A stretch of DNA of 64,000 nucleotides from Duganella dendranthematis. Lineage in GTDB: Bacteria > Pseudomonadota > Gammaproteobacteria > Burkholderiales > Burkholderiaceae_D. The DNA lies in NCBI RefSeq assembly GCF_012849375.1, contig NZ_CP051684.1, forward strand, positions 434,001 through 498,000. Direction: 5' to 3'. Shown piece by piece: positions 1 to 9,700 of the stretch (positions are counted from its first letter, which is position 1; each line of letters starts with the position of its first letter). The notes below the pieces were generated by a model. That model saw nothing but the letters and a program-made list of their open reading frames with translations. It was not told where the DNA came from and made no database searches. The position numbers and the translations under genes were made by a program.

Positions 1-46
1 ATTCGCCCTTGATGCCATCAATGTACAGATAAACGTCGATTGCCAT
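1..46 (-). CDS. hcp: Type VI secretion tube protein Hcp, N-terminal fragment (cut by window edge)
   Basis: Only the first 15 codons are present. They read MAIDVYLYIDGIKGE, the usual N-terminus of Hcp, whose hexameric rings stack into the inner tube that is fired by the T6SS sheath. A strong AGAGGAG ribosome-binding site precedes the ATG at 46. The gene starts 24 bases after the tssC stop, so it belongs to the lipoprotein-tssB-tssC-hcp operon. The truncation is an artefact of the window edge, not a broken gene. Confidence 0.85.
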   Translation of the reverse strand, partial: MAIDVYLYIDGIKGE

Positions 47-70
47 TGCATGCTCCTCTAGGTTGTTGGG

Positions 71-1558
71 TTAGTGGTTGGTCGATTGCGGCAGCTCCGC
101 GACCAGACGGAGGGAAACGGAGATCTCGTCGAGCTGGAAGTGCGGCCGCAGGAAGGACACCGCGCGGTACACGCCCGGCCGCCCGACCACTTCGTGCACC
201 TGCACCGATGCTTCGCGCAGCGGGAACTGCGCCTTCTGTTCCTGGCTGGCGTTATCGTCCAGCAGCACATACTTCATCAGCCAGCGATTGAGAAAGTCCT
301 CGACATTGGAGGCGGCGGCAAAGCTGCCGACCTTGTCGCGCATCATGGCCTTCATGTAGTGCGCGATGCGCGAAACGGCAAAGATGTATTGCAGCTGCGA
401 CGACAGCACGGCGTTGGCGTTGGCCGCCTCGCTGCTGTACTTCTTGGCCTTCTGCGCCGACTGCGCACCGAAGAAGGCGGCGTACGAGGTGTTCTTGCAG
501 TGAACCAGCGAGATGAAGCCGAGGTCACTCAGTTCCTTCTCGCGGCGGTCGGTGATGGCGACTTCGGTCGGGCACTTGAGCGCCACTTCGCCTTCGTCGG
601 TCTTGAAGGTGTGCGTGGGCAGGTCGTCCACCAGGCCACCGCCCTCCACGCCACGAATCGCCGCACACCAGCCGAAATCGCCGAAAGCCTTGGTCAACTT
701 GGCGCCGAATGCGTAGGCAGCGTTGCACCACAAATATTTGTGGTGATCGGTGCCGTCCACTTCTTCCACAAAGTTGAAGCCTTCCACCGTGGTGCCGTCG
801 ACGGGATTGAAAGGCAGGCGGCCGAGGAAGCGCGGCAACGTCAGGCCGACATAGCGCGAGTCTTCGGATTCGCGGAAGGCCTTCCACTTGGCGTATTCCA
901 CGGTGTCGAACACTTTCGACAGATCGCGCGGCCGCGCCAGGTCGCCGTAGCTTTCCAGCCCAAACAGTTCGGGTGAGGCAGCGCTGATGAACGGCGCATG
1001 CGAGGCCGCCGCCACGTGCGACATCTGCTCGATGAAGTACATATCCTCCGGCTGGCGCGAGATTTCAAAATCGCCCAGCAGCGCGGCATACGGCGCGCCG
1101 CCGAAGGTACCGAATTCTTCCTCGTAAACTTTCTTGAACATGCAGCTCTGGTCAAATTCCAGCGCGGACTGGAAGTCCTTCACCAACTCACGCTTGGTGG
1201 CGTTGAGCATGCGGATTTTCAGGCCCGAGCTGCTGGCGGAGTTCTTCACCAGATAATGCAGACCGGTCCAGCTTTGCTCCAGCTTCTGGAACGCCGGCGC
1301 ATGCATGATGGCGCTCAGTTGCGTGGAGATCAGGCGGTCCAGTTCCGCGACACGTGCGTCCAGCGTCGCCGACAGGTTGTTGGAAACCACCACCGCGCCC
1401 TCCAGCACCTGATCGACCAGCTCTGTGATGATGTCCTTGGCGCGGTCGTGTTCCACGCTGGACTTGGCGACCTTGCTTTTTTCGACTATCTGGTCCAGCA
1501 GGCTATCGCCTTCGGCCAGCGGCGCGGCCTGCGCTTCCTGGTTAAGTTGAGCGGACAT
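71..1558 (-). CDS. tssC: Type VI secretion contractile sheath large subunit TssC (VipB)
   Basis: The 495-residue product has the length and composition of TssC/VipB/EvpB. Together with TssB it builds the cytoplasmic contractile sheath around the Hcp tube. Family-typical stretches are seen near the middle (FLGRLPF, then FNFVEE and KYLWCNAAYAFG) and in the C-terminal half (QLQYIFAVSRIAHYMK, then FLNRWLMKYV). The start ATG at 1558 has a GGGAGG site 5 bases upstream. It lies one base after the tssB stop, which implies translational coupling of the two sheath subunits. No key part is missing. Confidence 0.97.
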   Translation of the reverse strand: MSAQLNQEAQAAPLAEGDSLLDQIVEKSKVAKSSVEHDRAKDIITELVDQVLEGAVVVSNNLSATLDARVAELDRLISTQLSAIMHAPAFQKLEQSWTGLHYLVKNSASSSGLKIRMLNATKRELVKDFQSALEFDQSCMFKKVYEEEFGTFGGAPYAALLGDFEISRQPEDMYFIEQMSHVAAASHAPFISAASPELFGLESYGDLARPRDLSKVFDTVEYAKWKAFRESEDSRYVGLTLPRFLGRLPFNPVDGTTVEGFNFVEEVDGTDHHKYLWCNAAYAFGAKLTKAFGDFGWCAAIRGVEGGGLVDDLPTHTFKTDEGEVALKCPTEVAITDRREKELSDLGFISLVHCKNTSYAAFFGAQSAQKAKKYSSEAANANAVLSSQLQYIFAVSRIAHYMKAMMRDKVGSFAAASNVEDFLNRWLMKYVLLDDNASQEQKAQFPLREASVQVHEVVGRPGVYRAVSFLRPHFQLDEISVSLRLVAELPQSTNH

Positions 1559-1559
1559 G

Positions 1560-2060
1560 TCAGCCTCCCTTGTTCGATTTGAGGCTGGCCAGCTTGCCGG
1601 TGTTATTCAGCACCTCGCTCAGGATGTCTTCCAGCTTGTCGTTGCCGGCCAACTTGTTGCGCAAATCGGCCAGCTTGGTGCGTGCCTCCAGCAGCTTGGC
1701 CAGCGGTTCCACCTGCCGCACCACGGCTTCCGGACGGAAGTCGTCCATCGCCTTGAAGCGCAGTTCGACATTCAGACTGGTGTCGTCGCCCTTCAGCTGA
1801 TTAGGCACCTGGAAGCGCGCCACCGGCGCCACACCGCCCAGCACTTCATCGAAGTTGTCGGTGTCGATGCTGACAAACTTGCGGTCCTTGAGGCGCTTCT
1901 TCTCTACCTCCGAATTGCCGCCAAAGTCGCCGACCACGCCAACCACGAATGGCAGCTCCTTGTTTTCCATGGCGTCGCCGATTTCCACGTCGTAGGTCAT
2001 CTGCACGCGCGGCGGGCGTACCTTGGTCAAGCGCTTTTGAATGCTGTCACCTTTAGCCAT
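1560..2060 (-). CDS. tssB: Type VI secretion contractile sheath small subunit TssB (VipA)
   Basis: The 166-residue protein starts with MAKGDSIQKRLTKVRPPRVQ and carries the central segment KELPFVVGVVGDFGG, both characteristic of TssB/VipA. It pairs with TssC to form the sheath, and its C-terminal helix (about residues 115-160) is the part recognised by the recycling ATPase TssH in characterised systems. An AAGGAG site sits before the ATG. The upstream lipoprotein gene ends 9 bases earlier, and tssC begins directly after. Confidence 0.97.
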   Translation of the reverse strand: MAKGDSIQKRLTKVRPPRVQMTYDVEIGDAMENKELPFVVGVVGDFGGNSEVEKKRLKDRKFVSIDTDNFDEVLGGVAPVARFQVPNQLKGDDTSLNVELRFKAMDDFRPEAVVRQVEPLAKLLEARTKLADLRNKLAGNDKLEDILSEVLNNTGKLASLKSNKGG

Positions 2061-2069
2061 ACAAGCTCC

Positions 2070-2669
2070 TTATTTCAATCCGCCGAAGGGATCGTTGGTT
2101 TGACTGCCGCTCTTGCCGGTGGCGGTGGGCGGTGCTTTTTTTCCGGATGCCGAGGACGACGAAGACGCGGCGGGCTTGCGCGCCGCATTCGACGTCGGCA
2201 CCAGCACATCTTCGCCAAGGCTGGTGCGTAGCAGCTTGGCCAGATCCTGCGCTTCCGAGCGCAAGGAGCCGTTCAGATTATTCTGCTGGCTCAGGTCCGC
2301 CAGCGCGCGCGTCGACAAGCGCAAGCCACTGACGGCGATGATGCTGTTTCCCAGCTTGTCGTTGGGGTCGCGCTGTAGCGCCTCCTGCGCGTTCAGGATC
2401 GCTTCGCCGTAATTGGCGCGGTCGAATTTAATCTGCGCCATATGCAGCCAGGGCGTCTTGTCGGACGGGTAGCTGGCGGCGGCATTTTTCAGGATGCCTT
2501 GCGCCTTGTCGACATGGCCCGCGGTGAGCGCGGAATCGGCGTCGGCGAGTGCGCGATCCAGTGGCGGTGCTTGTGGTTTATCGGTTCGGACCACGGCGCC
2601 GTCCGTGGCGCACGCTGTCAGCAACAGCAGGCTGGCGACGCAGGGCAGCCATGTTCTTGAGGTGATCAT
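2070..2669 (-). CDS. T6SS-associated TPR lipoprotein
   Basis: The 199-residue product starts with a lipoprotein signal peptide: a hydrophobic run followed by the lipobox LTAC, with Cys at residue 19. About residues 40-115 form TPR-like helical repeats (DADSALTAGHVDKAQGIL, then AILNAQEALQRDPND). The C-terminal 45 residues are Ser/Ala/Lys rich and probably disordered. It is the first gene of the tssB-tssC-hcp operon, with a clear AGGAG site. Comparable TPR lipoproteins occur in other T6SS clusters, but their role is poorly defined. It is not a canonical TssJ, which is a small transthyretin-like lipoprotein. A periplasmic scaffold at the outer membrane is a guess. Confidence 0.8.
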   Translation of the reverse strand: MITSRTWLPCVASLLLLTACATDGAVVRTDKPQAPPLDRALADADSALTAGHVDKAQGILKNAAASYPSDKTPWLHMAQIKFDRANYGEAILNAQEALQRDPNDKLGNSIIAVSGLRLSTRALADLSQQNNLNGSLRSEAQDLAKLLRTSLGEDVLVPTSNAARKPAASSSSSASGKKAPPTATGKSGSQTNDPFGGLK

Positions 2670-2848
2670 CGGTTTCTCCTTTTGCGTAACCGTGCGAGAA
2701 GATGGCCAGTATTCATGAAATGCAGGCGGTGCCGATTGCGCTTACTCAAGCGCCGTCTTCTTTTCTCTTTGCTTGCGCCGTCGCAAAAAGACGAGTCACC
2801 GCTTTCGTTCTAATGAACGTCTCATCGAAGACAAGGCAGGGAGACAGC
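2670..2848. promoter_or_regulatory. Divergent intergenic region between the T6SS sheath operon and tssKL
   Basis: This 179-base gap separates two divergently transcribed T6SS operons and must hold both promoters. I could not identify a convincing -35/-10 pair or a sigma-54 (-24/-12) site by eye. The tssK reading frame stays open through the region from an ATG at 2702, but that N-terminal extension does not look like TssK, so I treat it as noncoding. Confidence 0.5.
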
Positions 2849-4195
2849 ATGAGCATTCCATCCAAGGTGTTGTGGGGCGAAGGTTTGTTCCTGCGGCCGC
2901 AGCATTTCCAGCAGCAGGACCAGTATCACGAAGCGCGCCTTTACCACACTGCATGCGCGCTGCATCCGTATCTGTGGGGCGTACGCGATATCCGTTGGGA
3001 CTTCGACGCACTCAAGGCCGGCAAGCTGCGGTTGGAAGCCTTGTCGCTGATCTTCCGTGATGGCGAGATTGTCGATGCACCGGCCAGCGCGCCGCTGCCG
3101 CAGACTGTGGACCTGAGCCGCATTTCCGCCAGCGTGCTGGAAGTGACGTGGTACGCCGCCCTGCCTTCACTCTCTGCAAACGGCGGCAATGCGGCGTCAC
3201 ATGACGAGCATCACGCCGGGCCGCGTTACGGCCAGGCCAGCCGCGAAGTGCCGGACCTGTACACGCAGGCGGTGGAGGCAGACGTTAGCTTTCTGCTCAG
3301 CGCGGTGCGGCTGATGTCTGATCTGGAGCCGCTGGGCGCCTTCGAATGCGTGCCGTTGATGCGGCTGCGGCGCGTGGTGACGGGCGGCTTTGAGCAAGAT
3401 CCGTCGTTCATTCCGCCAGGCCTGTCGGTGGCCAGCGCGCCGGCCCTGAAAGCCATGCTGGATCGCTTGCTGGACGCGCTACAGGCCAAGGTGCAGTCGC
3501 TGCAAGGCCATATGCGTGAGCCGAGCCGCAATGTGATCGAATTCCGCTCCGGCGACGTCTCCTCATTCTGGCTGCTGCACACGGTCAGCACGTCGGCGGC
3601 CGCATTGATGCACTACGTCCGCAACCCCGAGCTGCATCCCGAACGCCTGTTTGAAGCGCTGCTCGCACTGGCGGGGGCGATGATGACCTACTCCAAGCAG
3701 TACACACTGATCGACCTGCCGGGCTACCTGCATGAAGACCCGGCGCAATGCTTTGCGGCGCTGGACCACATCATCCGCGACCTGCTGGACACGGTCATCT
3801 CCACCAAATACTTCTCGATTGCGCTGACCGAAGAGAAGCCCAGCTACCACCTAGGCAAACTCGATTCCGGAAAAATCGACCAGCGCACTACGCTGTACCT
3901 CGCCGTCAGCGCCGCGCTGCCTGCGCTGGAGCTGGTGGAGGTGGTACCGTTGCGCGTCAAAGTCGGCGCGCCGGACGATGTGGAGAAATGCGTGCTGTCG
4001 GCCATGCCTGGCGTGAAGTTGACCCACGCGCCACAAGTGCCGGCGGCGATTCCGTTGCAACCGGACACCTACTACTTCGCACTGGAGGGAAAAGGCATGC
4101 TGTATGAACAAATGCTCAAAGCGCAGTCGATCTCGATCTACGTGCCATCCGGCATACGCGACCTGCGCCTCAACCTGATCGCGGTGACAGCATGA
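2849..4195 (+). CDS. tssK: Type VI secretion baseplate protein TssK
   Basis: The 448-residue product begins MSIPSKVLWGEGLFLRPQHF, the canonical TssK N-terminus. TssK trimers connect the phage-like baseplate to the TssL/TssM membrane complex. The ATG at 2849 was chosen because it follows an AGGCAGGGA site and gives the normal family length of about 445; the open frame extends 49 codons further upstream without TssK-like sequence. The gene overlaps tssL by 4 bases (ATGA at 4192), so the two are translationally coupled. Confidence 0.96.
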   Translation: MSIPSKVLWGEGLFLRPQHFQQQDQYHEARLYHTACALHPYLWGVRDIRWDFDALKAGKLRLEALSLIFRDGEIVDAPASAPLPQTVDLSRISASVLEVTWYAALPSLSANGGNAASHDEHHAGPRYGQASREVPDLYTQAVEADVSFLLSAVRLMSDLEPLGAFECVPLMRLRRVVTGGFEQDPSFIPPGLSVASAPALKAMLDRLLDALQAKVQSLQGHMREPSRNVIEFRSGDVSSFWLLHTVSTSAAALMHYVRNPELHPERLFEALLALAGAMMTYSKQYTLIDLPGYLHEDPAQCFAALDHIIRDLLDTVISTKYFSIALTEEKPSYHLGKLDSGKIDQRTTLYLAVSAALPALELVEVVPLRVKVGAPDDVEKCVLSAMPGVKLTHAPQVPAAIPLQPDTYYFALEGKGMLYEQMLKAQSISIYVPSGIRDLRLNLIAVTA

Positions 4196-4974
4196 CGCCG
4201 CCCGTCGAACGCCGCGCCAATCCAACGCTGATGGGCGGTCAGCGCAAACAGATCCAGCCAGGATACGGCCATGTGCAAACGCTGCTCGATCTGCTGCAGG
4301 AGGGCTTCTACCTGCTGTTCATGCTAAAGAACGGCAGCGTGCCGCCGGGCGAAGCGCCCTTCCTCGACACCATCACCGCGTATCTGGCGGAATTCGATCG
4401 TGAAGCCCGCAAGATGCGCGCGCAGGGCGAGGATATTGACGCCGCCAAATACGCCTACTGCGCAGCGCTGGATGAAATCATCCTGTCGTCGCAGTTCCCA
4501 ATGCGGCTGGCGTGGGAGCGGCGTCCACTGCAACTGGTGATCTTCGGCGACCAGTTGGCAGGTGAGCACTTCTTCGATCGTCTGGAAGCCCTGCGCGGTG
4601 CCGGCGGTGCGCGGCTGCCCGCGCTTCAGGTATTTCATATGTGCCTGCTGATCGGCTTTCGCGGCAAGCATGCGCTGGATGCCAGCGACAAGCTGTCCTA
4701 CCTGACGGCGCGGCTGGGCGATGAAATCGCGCACATGCAAGGCAAGAGCAAAGGCTTTGCGCCGCAGGCGGAACGGCCGGACCAGATCGTGCACAAGCTG
4801 CGTTCCAACACGCCACTATGGGCGGTGTCCGCCGTGTTTGGGGTGATTGCGCTGGGTGCATACATTGGGCTGGAGTCGTCGTTGTCGCATAGCACGCAGG
4901 AATCGCTGGCGGGGTATTCGGACCTTGTCAAGCTGGCGCCGCGCCCGGCCTACGTCACCATCACGCTGCCTTGA
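4192..4974 (+). CDS. tssL: Type VI secretion membrane protein TssL (DotU/IcmH family), short form
   Basis: The 260-residue protein has the DotU cytoplasmic domain (about residues 20-180, including LLDLLQEGFYLLFMLKNG and YCAALDEIILSSQFP) and one C-terminal transmembrane helix near residues 208-228. TssL sits in the inner membrane and contacts TssK and TssM. It ends about 30 residues after the membrane helix and has no fused OmpA-like peptidoglycan-binding domain, as some TssL proteins do. A separate OmpA/BON gene next door may supply that anchor. Its stop lies one base from the convergent OmpA gene. Confidence 0.95.
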   Translation: MTPPVERRANPTLMGGQRKQIQPGYGHVQTLLDLLQEGFYLLFMLKNGSVPPGEAPFLDTITAYLAEFDREARKMRAQGEDIDAAKYAYCAALDEIILSSQFPMRLAWERRPLQLVIFGDQLAGEHFFDRLEALRGAGGARLPALQVFHMCLLIGFRGKHALDASDKLSYLTARLGDEIAHMQGKSKGFAPQAERPDQIVHKLRSNTPLWAVSAVFGVIALGAYIGLESSLSHSTQESLAGYSDLVKLAPRPAYVTITLP

Positions 4975-4975
4975 T

Positions 4976-5731
4976 CTACTGCGCCACGCGGAATTCGATA
5001 CGGCGGTTGCGCGAACGGCCTTCCGCCGTGGTGTTCTCGGCCACCGGGCGATCAGGTCCCTGACCGGACACCATCACCATATCCTGACTGATGCCCTTCC
5101 CCGCCAGATAGGTGCGCACCGCCTCGGCGCGGGCCTGGCTCAGTGCCAGATTGCTGTCGCGCAGACCGACGTTGTCGGTGTGGCCGATGACTTCCACCTT
5201 CTTGCCTTTTACCTTTTGCAGCGCGGCCGCCATATCATCCAGTATGCCTTGCCCCGATGGCGTCAGCGTCGCTTTACCGCTATCGAATTCGATGATGCGC
5301 TTGGCCAGCGTTTCGTCCAGCAGGTTTTGCTCGGCGGCGCTCACGCGCAGACCGTTGTTGACGGTGTAGCTGGGATTGAGGCTGGTGGCGATGTCACTGG
5401 CGATCTGCTGCCTCTGCGCCTCGTTGGAGACTTCACCGCGCACGGTAATGTTAGTGCCGTCGATTTTCAGCTCCCCCTTGCTGATTAATTTCAGATTGGG
5501 GCTGATCAACTTTTGCACGTAGCCGTTCCAGTTGGGCGGCAGCGACACCTGGGCGATGTTCACCTGGTCGACCACGCGCTCCGTGCCGTACAAGGCGCGC
5601 ACCTGCGCCAGCAGCGCGGCCTTGCTGGCTTCATCCGGCACGGCGCCGGTTACCACGATCTGGCCTGGTGTTTGCGCTGTGGCGCACGTTGCCGCCAGCA
5701 GCAACGCGGTCGTCATTATCGTCTTGCGCAT
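4976..5731 (-). CDS. T6SS-linked OmpA-family protein with BON-like repeats (TagL-like anchor)
   Basis: The product (251 residues from the ATG at 5731) has a Sec signal peptide (MRKTIMTTALLLAATCATAQ) and two BON-like segments (about residues 22-75 and 85-135). It ends in an OmpA-like peptidoglycan-binding domain (about 140-250) with the motif GHTDNVG and the LS-RA helix that contacts diaminopimelate. An upstream ATG at 5761 exists, but the AAGGAG site fits 5731 and avoids overlap with tagF. As the last gene of the tssM-tagF operon, it probably anchors the membrane complex to the cell wall in trans, because the local TssL lacks this domain. That role is inferred. Confidence 0.85.
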   Translation of the reverse strand: MRKTIMTTALLLAATCATAQTPGQIVVTGAVPDEASKAALLAQVRALYGTERVVDQVNIAQVSLPPNWNGYVQKLISPNLKLISKGELKIDGTNITVRGEVSNEAQRQQIASDIATSLNPSYTVNNGLRVSAAEQNLLDETLAKRIIEFDSGKATLTPSGQGILDDMAAALQKVKGKKVEVIGHTDNVGLRDSNLALSQARAEAVRTYLAGKGISQDMVMVSGQGPDRPVAENTTAEGRSRNRRIEFRVAQ

Positions 5732-5744
5732 GGAGGACTCCTTA

Positions 5745-6713
5745 TCAGACAAAGGTTTCATGGAAAAGCGCTTGCGTGGAGCGTAAGGAAAGCTGGCCTT
5801 GCTCCAGATAGGCGGAGAGCTTTTGCACGCGAGCGTCGCCGGCGATCAGTTCATCGACCCAGCCGGCGTAATCGAAGCTGACCTGGTGTTCAGGTGCGCT
5901 GACGGGATCGATGATGGCGGCCAGTGTTTCGGGTGCGGCGCCACCGAAGCCGATGATCAGCGATGGCTTTCCGCGCAGGTCTGCAAGGAACAGGCTCAAT
6001 TCAAAATCGGCTTGTTGCAGGAATGGGATGATCAGGTCTAGCCAGAAGGCGGCCACCAGGTAGCGCTGGCGCGAGGACTGCGGTAGTGGCAACACCAGGC
6101 TTTTATCCAGCCGTTCCGCGCCGCTGCGGCGTATCGGCTGCAACAACAGACCGATGGCCAGTATCGTGCGGCGCATGCAGGTGCTAGCTAGCATGGCTTC
6201 CAGCGCGGTGATGGTATGGCGGTCGAGGAAGTCGAGGAAGCTTTGCGCGTGCTGGCCGTCGGTGGTGTCGATGTCTATGCGGGTGGTGGCAAGCGTTTGT
6301 AGCGGTGCCTCCGGCTCTGGGGAGTCCATGACGTCGGCGGTCAGCAGGTGCAGTTCTTCCCACAGCGGCGCCAGTATCAATGGGCTATTGGGGACGAAGC
6401 GCGGCGGGTCGTCTACTTCGATGGCGCTCATGCTGAGGAAGGGATAGCGGCGCGTTGACAGGTCGCTGCTGGCGGCCAGGTGGCCGGCGATGGCGCGCCG
6501 GCTGCGCGTGCCGACAAAGGCAAAGTCCAGTGGCGGCATGGCGTCGTAGTTGAGTTTCCAGCGCGGGTCGGTGCTGAGGAGGTTCATGACTTCGGCCAGC
6601 CAGTCGTCCAGCAGGCTGGCCAGCGCCAGGTTGTCGGCCGCCTTGATGAAGTCAGCGCGTGTGGGCAGCTTGCCGAAGTAGCCTATGCGCGCCGTTTGCG
6701 CCCTGAGCTTCAT
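5745..6713 (-). CDS. tagF: Type VI secretion-associated protein TagF (ImpM family)
   Basis: The 322-residue product has the TagF/ImpM N-terminal signature (IGYFGKLPTRADFIK, then LDDWL) over about residues 10-150, followed by a variable C-terminal half. In Pseudomonas, TagF represses T6SS firing after translation by acting on the Fha protein. The start overlaps the tssM stop by 4 bases (ATGA), so it is coupled to tssM. No PppA or PpkA genes are visible nearby; they may lie outside the window. Confidence 0.92.
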   Translation of the reverse strand: MKLRAQTARIGYFGKLPTRADFIKAADNLALASLLDDWLAEVMNLLSTDPRWKLNYDAMPPLDFAFVGTRSRRAIAGHLAASSDLSTRRYPFLSMSAIEVDDPPRFVPNSPLILAPLWEELHLLTADVMDSPEPEAPLQTLATTRIDIDTTDGQHAQSFLDFLDRHTITALEAMLASTCMRRTILAIGLLLQPIRRSGAERLDKSLVLPLPQSSRQRYLVAAFWLDLIIPFLQQADFELSLFLADLRGKPSLIIGFGGAAPETLAAIIDPVSAPEHQVSFDYAGWVDELIAGDARVQKLSAYLEQGQLSLRSTQALFHETFV

Positions 6714-9700
6714 TGCGTCGCTCCCGTTGGCGCAGCAGGCGCCAGCGTCGCCGGTGCGGTCGGCGTAGCGCCAGCGGCCGGCATGAAGGCAGCGGGCGAT
6801 GCCCCCGCTGCGGCTGGGGGTGCGGTGGCGGTGGTCGTAGCCGGCGGTCCGCCGACGATGGTCTCCGGCAGCCGCATGCCACGGAAGCCTTGATCCGGCG
6901 ACGCGCTGGCGGCGCTTTCCGGGCTGCTGATGATCTTGAGCCCCATCGCCACGGTAATCACGCCGCTGCTCCAGCGCAGCTCAAATACGCCGCCGTCGCG
7001 TTTCTGCTTGGTCGCCGTGTCGATCATGCGCTTCAATCCAAACTGTCCCGGCTCATTGAAGATATCCACGCTACGTCCATCCATCGCCACCGCCGTGATG
7101 CGCGCACCCGGCGCTCCCTGCGGACTCGGATGAACCATATTGGCCCACTGTGCCGGCGTATTCCGGTAGCGCAGCTGCTGGCCGTCGATCTCCACCGTGT
7201 ACTCCAGCGTGCCGCTCGCCGGCATCGGCTGGATCTGGAACACCGTCTGCGGGCCGGACTGCGATGAGGCTACGCCACCCGCCGCCAGAGGCGCGATCCA
7301 ACTGGGGAAGCGCAGCACCATCTGCGGCGACAGCGAAATACCCATATCCGCCCAGGTGCGCGGCGCCAGCACATCGCCCCGTCGCAGCACCAGCGTGCCA
7401 AGCGTGGTGGTGGCAAACTTGGCGACCGCGCCATCCGGTCCAAAGAACTGCGCGATCTCCGCGCTGGCTGCCTCGGTCCGCGCATCCGGCGAAAACGGAT
7501 ATTTGGGCGCCAGCGTTTTCTGGAATGGCTCATACACCTGCGCCACCCACGTCTTGTTAATCTCCGTCTCTGCTGGGCCGATCAGTACCGCAAAGATGTG
7601 CATCAACGGCCGCACCAGGATGGGGCGAATCGCCTGCTTCTGCGTATCCGTCATCCCCACCAACATTTGCTCATCGACGTAGCGCAGTGCGTCGGCCAGT
7701 TCCGAGCCGCTGCCGTCCAAAGTCTGCTGCATGAACTGGCGCGCGCCGGGTCCGGGATCGCCCTGGTTCTTCAGCTGATTGAGTCTGCCGCGTAGCTTGG
7801 ACAGCATCTCCATGTAGGCGCGCATCAGTGATGCATCCTTATCCTTGGCCGCCACTAGCTTGCCGATGCCGGCGAACTCCCGCCCCACTGGTCCCATCGG
7901 CTTATCTGCCGAATTGGCCGGCAGGTTGATATTGATCTGCGCCGGTGAGCGCCGCAGCACGCTGTATTTCACCCAGTTGACAAAGCCCGTCTGCGCCTCC
8001 TTCACCTCCGCGCTGATCGCCGTCGGATTATCCCAGGAGGTTTGCTGATGCAATGCCGTCAGCAGCTTGGATAGCGGTGACAACTGCGGATCGCCGAGAC
8101 GGTTCATCGCCGTCACCGCCGCGTCAAAGCCATTCAGGTTGGCGATGCTGACGCCTTGCACAAACTTCTGCCACTCGCGCGCGTAATCGGCCTTGTACAA
8201 ATCGGTCAGCCCTTTCTGGATCTGTTCGGGACTGCCTTCCAGCGTCAGGTCATCACGCGCGGCGGTCTTCAGCACCCAGTCTGTGCTCTGCAGTTCGCGG
8301 CTGGCGGCATCGCGAAAAGCGTCCTGCACGAACTTCTCCCAGGCGTCGCGGGTGTAGGCGCCAGGGACTGCGTAGCTACCTGTGACCAGGGCCTGATCCT
8401 GCTCGCCGACCATGCGCGCCACCGTCATCGATGGAAATCGCGTGTTGGCACGGGCACGGATGTCGGCGTAGACGCGCTCCCGCGCCGGCATGCCGCGCAC
8501 CACGCGCCGCAGGTTTTCGCGCGCCTGGTCGACCAGCGCCAGCTTCGGATCGATGCGCGGCCAAGCCGGATCAGGAATCTGCGCCAGATAGAACGTCATC
8601 AGCCGCTCGGCGCTGTGGATCATCTGCTCACGCGGCATGGCGCCGCGATTGTTTTCCAGCCATGCGCGCCAGTGACGCGGCAATTGGTCATTCAGGTGAC
8701 TGCCTTCAGCATGCGATTTATCGGCCAGCATCAGGTAACTTTTCAGCGCGTTGTAGGCGTCATCGACATTGGTGGGCGAGGCCTCCTGGAACTGGCGTCC
8801 TGCCGTCGACGTAACCGCAGACACAGCACCGGCGCCGGATGGCTGCAACTCGGACGCATGCGCGTTCATCTCCGACAGCAGCGTTTCCAGATTGGCCACC
8901 ACCGGCATCAGCATCACGTTCTTCACGCCGGCGAAGTATTCCTCGCGCAGCTTGCGCTCCAGCTGGTCGCCCTGATAAAGCCCCATGCGCAAAGACCACG
9001 GACGCGATGCGCGATATTTCTCCAGCTGCTCGATGCGGTCCTGGATAATCTCCAGCGCCTCCAGCCGCGATTGCAGGTCCAGCCGCTTGGCCTGCAGCTT
9101 GATCACCTTGTCCAGGTCCGCCTGCACATTGCTGACCAACTGGCGATTTCCCATGTACGACCAACTCCATCCGCCCAGCGATGCGCCAAGCATCAGCACC
9201 GCCGCAAAGAAAGCCGCATATTTCAAGCGCACCTTGTTCTTGCTGGCGTACTGCGACACCAGATCCTTGTCCGCGAAGATCACCTTGCGGAACAGGTTAA
9301 GCAGGAAGAAGCCGGAATGTCCGGAGGTAGACAACGGCGCGACATCAGGCATGGTCAAGGCAAAGCGACGGGCGACGCGCTGCGACTGTTCGCTGCGCGG
9401 CATCCCCTCCTGTAGCGCGCTAGTGAAATAGAAGCCCCGGAACACAGGTTTGAACTGGAACGGATTCTCTTCAAACAACGTCACCAGAAAAGCGCGCAGC
9501 GGCGTGCGGATGGTCGAAAACTCCAGCGGAAAAGTGAACACGCCAGGCTCCATGCGCTCGCGCCGCTGCTGGCCCATGGTGGCGAGACTCATCGCCTTCA
9601 AGCCATCGCACAGCTCATCGAAGGCATGGTCGAAGAATGCCATCACCTGCTGGCTGCTGGTCTTGCGCTGATACGGCATGGTCGCGCCCCATACGCGCTC

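Noticed and set aside
1-46. Truncated hcp pseudogene
   Set aside because: The gene simply runs off the left edge of the window; the visible codons are intact.
74-976. Long plus-strand open frame opposite tssC
   Set aside because: It is antisense to a clear tssC, has Arg/His/Val-rich shadow composition and no family features; the same applies to the long frames opposite poxB, the TonB receptors, purA, hisS and ispG.
2702-2848. N-terminal extension of TssK from an upstream ATG
   Set aside because: The extra 49 residues do not resemble TssK, the internal ATG at 2849 has a good ribosome-binding site, and the product from there has normal family length.
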